64,000 nucleotides of DNA from Hypomyces perniciosus (taxonomy: Eukaryota > Ascomycota > Sordariomycetes > Hypocreales > Hypocreaceae), in assembly GCA_008477525.1 (NCBI GenBank), contig SPDT01000001.1:4278001-4342000 (forward strand). The letters are read 5' to 3'. Below the pieces are notes generated by a model. The model was given only the letters and a program-made list of their open reading frames with translations. It was not told the DNA's origin and made no database searches. Positions within the stretch are counted from its first letter, which is position 1. Each line of letters starts with the position of its first letter. Positions 58,680 through 64,000 of the stretch are shown piece by piece. The position numbers and the translations under genes were made by a program.

Positions 58680-61600
58680 TTACAACATGTCCTTACTCAT
58701 CTCGTAGGACCAGCCTCCATCTCGCCTCATCTTGTCGCGTGCAGCCATGTCTTTTCTAATGTCATCCTCAGTCAATCGGTCCAGTCCACTCCAGTTGGCA
58801 CTGGAAGTCCTCTGGCGGAACTTGTGCCACTTGTCTTTGCTCTTATTAAAGACTTCTTCCATGTTCAAGGGCGCCGGAGGACCAAAAATTTGAGACGGAT
58901 CCATCGTCTCCTGCCGCATGAGCGCTCTCCGAAGATCGGGCGAGTCAGCCCAAGGCGCAACCGTCAAGCCCTGGGTCTCGTCATCTTCGTCCTCGTCATC
59001 AGTCTGAATCTCAGGAAGCTCAATAGATTCACCATTCTGGAACCGTGGCGAGGACCTAGCTCCAGCTTTCACGGTCGACTTAGTGCCATTGAAGTGTCCA
59101 GGACGAGCTGGTGTCTTGTAAGCAGATCCCGCAGCATTTGGATTCGGTGCAAACGGGATAGGGCCTTTCGAGATCTGGGCCATGTCCAGCGGATGAGCAG
59201 TTTTGAGGTGACTATTATGTTGGGCCGTAACCGTAGCCTTGAACAAGTCACGAGTGGCGCCGTGTGGTGCATTTGAGTATCCGTTCTGGAACACAGACTT
59301 GGCCGGTAAATCCTGTAAAGTGTTAGTCTGTGTCTAGAGGGTGATTCGTAAAGTAGCAACCCACCTTCTTGAAGCCGCCCGAGGGTCGAACAGGCGGACC
59401 CTTGATATTGGGCGGGTTGCCCATGTCAAGTTCATCATCGAAATTTTCACTGGTGCGACGTCGTTTCGCATCCTTTGTTTGGTAAGATGGCCCGCCTCGG
59501 GATGGTTGCGGTCTACCGTAGCCTTCGTCACTCGTCTCCGGTCCTAGAGTGCGTTTTGCTCCGGCCTTTGTAGCATTCGAAAGAATGACATTGACTGGTC
59601 TGCCCAAGTCATCTCGGAACCCGGAGGTCATGCGTGAGGGTGGTCGCCCGTCCGCCTTCTGAGTCGAAGCTACCGAGGCGTGTTTCTGTGCAGCCAAATT
59701 AGCATCAGGCAAACCATTGAGTTGCGACCTCACAGCTGGGGGCGGAGCCCTAGTCTGCTTGGCCTTTTCGATGGCAGCCTGTCGCTGGGCATTCTTCTTC
59801 TCCTCCTCGATTTGCCTTTGACGATCCGCCTCCGGGCGACGTTGTTGCTCCTGCTTGCGCTGCTCTTCTTGTGCCACAGCGCGCTTTCGCTCCATATCAG
59901 CCTTGGCTTCGCGTCGTCGTTGTGCCTCTCTTTCGTCTTGCTCTTTCTTCTTGGCAGCCATCTCCAACGCCTTGGGGCGACCACTAGAAGCCAGACCCTT
60001 CACATTCTGTGTTGGGGGTTTGGTTTGAAGCGGGGCCTTGCTAGCCTTGCTCGACAATTGAGAACTAGAGATTCCTGAAATGTCGTGTGAGGCTGTGGAT
60101 ACTCTAGCCCCAGCGGGGTGGTATTGGGAGTGTTGCGAACCTGTATTCACTCTAATAACCGTCGGGGGAGCTTGCTTCGCCTTAGCGGCGGTCTCCTTGG
60201 ACGGCTTTACTGGTCGCTTGTTGTCCTTGTTCCGCGATGCCTGGCTAGGTCCAGCAGACTTGGACGTAGATGGAGGGGGCATTAAAGACATAGCATCAGT
60301 CATTTCAACATCTCTGTCAACTTGCTTCGGCTCAGCTTCGTCAGAAGCTTTCGTCTTGCGAGGACTGATCCTTGTTGGATTTGGTGTTTCTTTGACTGCA
60401 AATCGTTCGTCCTGCTTCTTGGATGCAATCTCTTTCTCCATGGCTGCAATCCTCTCTTGTTCTTTGCTGAAAACCCGTGCCTTTTCGCGCTCCTTCTCGC
60501 GGGCCTTGTCAAGCTTGTCCATCTGCTCCTCCATGAGTTTTGCCTCCCTTTCTCGGCGCTTTTCCTCTCTCTCCCGTTCAACTGATGCTCTGGTACGACG
60601 AGCTATCGGCTTTGGAGAATGAGGTACTGCATCTGTATCCTGAAATTCGGGATTTTGTGACGCAAGCGGTGACTTTGGAACAATTGATTCTGATGATTGT
60701 GCGATATGGACGCCTAGTCGTGCAGAAGATGGCGATAGCAAAGACTTCCCTTCAGCGCTTATCGCTGCACTGCTGGCAAGAAGATTCCTAGAACTCTTCA
60801 AAATGGATGACAGCTTGTTCTTGACTTGCTTCAGAGGGCTATCCCGGAAGCTGCGAGAAGGGGATTTGGAGGGAGTAGCATGCACATTCGCCTCTGACAT
60901 AGCTACCAGGCTAGGATTCGAAATTGTTACAGGCTTTCCCAGTGGAATTGTTTCATTGTCCAAAAACGAGGATCTTGTTGGCATGGTCGACACAGATGCA
61001 GACTTCCCATGGCCCAGAACACTTGGAAACCCATGCCCATAAGCAAGTGGTCTGGCAAGAGGTGAGGAGGGATCTCCATTTTTGCGGTGCTTCGGCGCAG
61101 GGAATTCGGGCTGTCCAATTGTTTCCTTGCTGTGAATGCCCTCCATGACGTCTGCTGTATAACTTTTCGACAATGTCGGCCTCGATTCCATAACTTCTTC
61201 CATGGCGTTAGGGGGCTCGATCCAGTCATCATCGTCATCTTCAGGGAAAGCACCTGGTGTTGTCTTTACAGGATCCTTTCTGGGTGATGCCGACTTTGGA
61301 GTGGTGGGGGGCTGCGTCACGGCCAAGGTTTGTTGCGCTGACATAAGGTTTGTTGTCGATTTTGTTTGTCCAATGCTGCCCTGAGACTTGCCAAGCATGC
61401 TAATCTGATCTTGCAGCCTCTGGGTGTAGGTCTTGGTGTGATTCAGGACAGGTCTGTCAGATTCAGCTGGTTCTTGGGCTGGAGAGTCCTCCTCGTCCAC
61501 ATCCATAGCATCATCAGTGTTCCCATCATATACGGAATCACGCTTGGCGAGATTACCAAGACTCTTTCCACCAGTTGGTCTATTGTAGTAGCTCGCTCTG

Positions 61601-62669
61601 CTGTTGCCGTTGTCCAAATGACTAGGACGGGATAGTCTGGTACCAATGCTTTTACCAGCGGCAAGAGGCTCCCTTGCAGGAAGGGAAGCAAAATTCAAGC
61701 TGCTCTTCCGAACAAGTGGTCGGATTGGGCTTGACCCATCGGATGGTGATCGCATCTCGTCCGAGTTTACATGAGACTCGACTGTCGGCATAGGAGATTT
61801 TGCCAGTGATACCGCAGAGTGCGTAGGAGACACGTCGGAACCACGAGGCGAATGTTGGTTCATATCATGATCTCGTGGCGATGTCTCCGATTGCTCCATA
61901 GGAGTCAAAGCGCGCGTTGTTTGATCCTCCTTAGTAGTCCGGAATGTCTTTTCGGGTGATTCCAGAACAGCAATACGTGATGGGCTTTGCCTCGAAGGAG
62001 TAGCCGCAGTTGCTGGCAATGAAATATGGCCATATGGGTTAGGGAAGTCCTCTGGTTGTGTTTCCTGTTGTTCATCCACTGCATTTATATCCTGGCTCCC
62101 ATAATAGCCAGAATCTTGCGGGGCGTGAGCAGGTGCTGCTGGTTTCGGCGAAGCGACATGTCGCTTTGGAGACGTGGATTTGACACCAAGTGGAGATACT
62201 CTCGACGCGTGCGGGTGAAGGGGCGATTTTAAGCGGTTTAGTAGAGTGGAAGCGAAATTCTTCGTGTTGTTTGGTGTTGCCGCAAAGACATCAGATAGAG
62301 GCTGTCGCTCGTTAGTAGAGTCGTCAGGAGCAAGGTCCGGGCAGTTACTCACCACTCTCGCCTCTGTCGGGTTTCCCTTGCGTATTGTTCGTGGGGTTTT
62401 GCCCCGGAGCTTTCCTGGGGTCTTAAAGGCTTCTGCGATGTTACTGAAATCCTGTTAGCAAAGGATGCGACTGTAATGAAGCACCGCGCGTACATTTCGT
62501 TTTCATCGAAGATATCGGCCATGTGCTCGTTGAGCCATTCTAGTTCGTTCCGCGCAGAGTATGAGAACTCCTCGACCTCCGACTGCACAATCTGGAGAGC
62601 AGCCGATCGTTCCTCGATAATCCATGCGGTAGACCCAACCTGCAGGCGCGGTCGTCGCATTGCCGCCAT
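58680..62669 (-). CDS. SLI15: Inner centromere protein (INCENP/Sli15)
   Basis: This is the scaffold of the chromosomal passenger complex, which localises and activates Aurora B (Ipl1) at centromeres and the spindle midzone. Exons on the minus strand are 62669-62494, 62443-62353, 62301-59365 and 59312-58680, giving 1278 residues. The intron before 62301 has a perfect CTACTAAC branch site. The N-terminal helix (residues 1-60) is the Survivin/Borealin-binding region in homologues. The middle is Ser/Pro-rich with SP/TP sites (candidate Cdk sites). A long charged helix (EREREEKRREREAKLMEEQM) resembles the single-alpha-helix/coiled-coil microtubule-binding region. The IN-box lies near residues 1163-1248: IELPEIQTDDEDEDDE, then VAPWADSPDLRRALMRQE and WHKFRQRTSSANWSGLDRL; the TSS motif is the usual Aurora phosphorylation site. 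It is divergent from SMC2. Confidence 0.93.
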
Positions 62670-63181
62670 GGTGTATCGCGTCGCGGGTAGGAACTAGCAG
62701 GAGCGCGTGGTGTCCCAGTGCAGTACGACAAACTTATGGCACGGTTGGTTCCGAATATTAAAATCGCATTGAAAGCGTATGCCAAAGTAGAGTTGCGCGT
62801 TGTTGAGGTGAAAGCGCGAATTGATGAAGGCTGAGAAGTTGTGGTTCGTGATTGATGGTGGAGAGTGTGTGCTAGTAGTCTTGGTTTGATTCACCATTCC
62901 GAGTTGTAATGTTTTGATGGACGCTGAATTGGGTTAGCGGCTCAGCTCCCTGAGATGTGTGGCCCGAGCGTCGCGTTCTGGCGGCGAAATCCGGTCGACG
63001 CCTTGTACATCCACGTGATCACATCGCAACCATCACGTGTAGATAAGGATCTTATCAGATACCAAACACCGAGTTGTTTACTTTGGGTCGCGTCTCTAAG
63101 TGGGCTGTGGACGGTTGTGTGCGTCAAGTACATGGAATATTAGTCCAACATCTGCATCTTCGACAGATTGATGCCACCATT
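62670..63181. promoter_or_regulatory. Bidirectional promoter, INCENP / SMC2
   Basis: This 512-bp space separates the start codons of two mitotic chromosome genes. It contains CACGTGAT at 63012-63019 and ATCACGTG at 63032-63039, a perfect inverted pair with a 12-bp spacer. Each matches the centromere-binding-factor (Cbf1, CDEI) type E-box RTCACRTG. No GTAC-type repeat is present. Confidence 0.6.
63012..63039. promoter_or_regulatory. Inverted pair of CACGTGAT E-box sites
   Basis: Two eight-base sites in inverted orientation flank a 12-bp spacer. They are 142 bp upstream of the SMC2 ATG and about 340 bp from the INCENP ATG. bHLH factors of the Cbf1 type recognise CACGTG; binding here is inference. 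Confidence 0.55.
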
Positions 63182-64000
63182 ATGAGGGTAATTGAAGTGG
63201 TTATTGACGTATGCGACCTTTTTTTCCCCGGGATCATCCCATATTAATTCATTTTGCAGGGCTTTAAGTCGTACGCTGTGCGCACAGTGATATCGGGATG
63301 GTAAGTATTGACCCCACGGTGAGGGTATTCATCGCGACTGACAAGTGTAGGGATGAGAGCTTCAACTCCATCACTGGCCTGAATGGCAGTGGAAAGTCGA
63401 ATATCCTCGATTCTATATGCTTTGTCCTAGGCATCACGAATATGTCCACGGTTCGAGCGCAAAATCTTCAGGTACGAGTGTCGAATGCCGTCTAAAGGAG
63501 TGGAGGGGTAATGGACAATGCAGGATCTGATATACAAGCGCGGCCAAGCTGGAGTCACGAAAGCCAGCGTCACAATCGTCTTCGACAACAGAGACAAGAA
63601 GAAATCACCAATAGGATTCGAGGAGTATGCCACAATCAGCGTCACTCGCCAAATCGTCCTCGGCGGCACATCGAAATATCTGATCAATGGCCATCGGGCA
63701 CAACAACAGACAGTCCAGAACCTCTTCCAATCCGTGCAGTTAAACATCAACAACCCGAACTTTCTCATCATGCAGGGACGAATCACGAAGGTTCTGAATA
63801 TGAAAGCCGTGGAGATATTGGCCATGATTGAGGAAGCGGCTGGCACCAGGATGTTCGAGGATCGACGGGACAAGGCTTTGAAAACCATGAGCAAAAAGGA
63901 AATGAAGCTGCAAGAGCTGACGGAATTGTTGAGAGACGAGATCGAGCCGAAATTGGAGAAGCTTCGCGGCGAAAAGAGGGCCTTCTTAGACTTCCAGCAG
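63182..64000 (+). CDS. SMC2: Condensin subunit SMC2, N-terminal part (cut by window end)
   Basis: This is the 5' part of a condensin ATPase that compacts chromosomes with SMC4. Exons are 63182-63208, 63260-63300, 63351-63471 and 63524 onwards; the phases close and 222 residues are visible. The start [20 protein letters not shown] and Walker A GLNGSGKS at residues 32-39 are typical SMC2, followed by [20 protein letters not shown] and [40 protein letters not shown] is the conserved head segment before the coiled coil. The coiled coil begins with [20 protein letters not shown]. Four short exons at the 5' end with introns of about 50 nt are usual for this gene in fungi. The rest of the gene lies beyond the window. 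The TTT in GFKSY and the family blocks exclude SMC4 and SMC1/3. Confidence 0.95.

Overview
This window is nuclear DNA from a filamentous ascomycete, most likely a sordariomycete of the Hypocreales. Genes carry short GT-AG introns (mostly 50-75 nt) with CTAAC/CTGAC-type branch sites. The protein repertoire is fungal: a Zn(II)2Cys6 regulator, DUF2415 and DUF3669 families, a PEX7 and RIB7 set, and an INCENP/Sli15 protein with an IN-box. Exon joins below were worked out by hand so that phases close and conserved motifs read through. No operons, CRISPR, rRNA, confident tRNA or intact transposons were seen.

Layout. 0.5-12.5 kb: mitochondrial Hsp70 (SSC1, minus), a DUF2415 WD-type protein (plus), an L-2-hydroxyglutarate-dehydrogenase-like mitochondrial flavoenzyme (minus), a coiled-coil protein, a DUF3669 kinase-like protein and a small cupin (all minus). 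12.5-17.7 kb: gene-poor. 17.7-24.2 kb: a PH-domain protein, a secreted sorbosone-dehydrogenase-type quinoprotein and a single-pass membrane protein (all plus). 24.9-32.3 kb: a four-exon Zn2Cys6 transcription factor and a six-exon MFS transporter (both minus). 32.3-44.8 kb: 12.5 kb with no gene I can support, rich in short GTAC-based repeats and trinucleotide repeats. 44.8-49.7 kb: a CCDC124 homologue, a catalytically dead E2-like (UEV/FTS-type) protein, and a region where one reading frame is broken by two stop codons. 49.8-64 kb: a dense housekeeping block with ribokinase, RIB7, an AlkB-like dioxygenase with CUE and GRF domains, PEX7, the mitochondrial DEAD-box helicase MSS116, INCENP/SLI15, and the start of condensin SMC2, cut by the window edge.

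How the genes relate. Three genes serve mitochondria (Hsp70, helicase, L2HGDH-like). INCENP and SMC2, both mitotic chromosome factors, are divergent across a 512-bp region holding an inverted pair of CACGTGAT sites. The rest look unlinked. The most unusual genome-scale signal is a dispersed short motif, GTAC-(2 or 3 nt)-GTAC (for example TACTCCGTAC, TACTTCGTAC), found repeatedly between genes and not noticed inside any coding exon.
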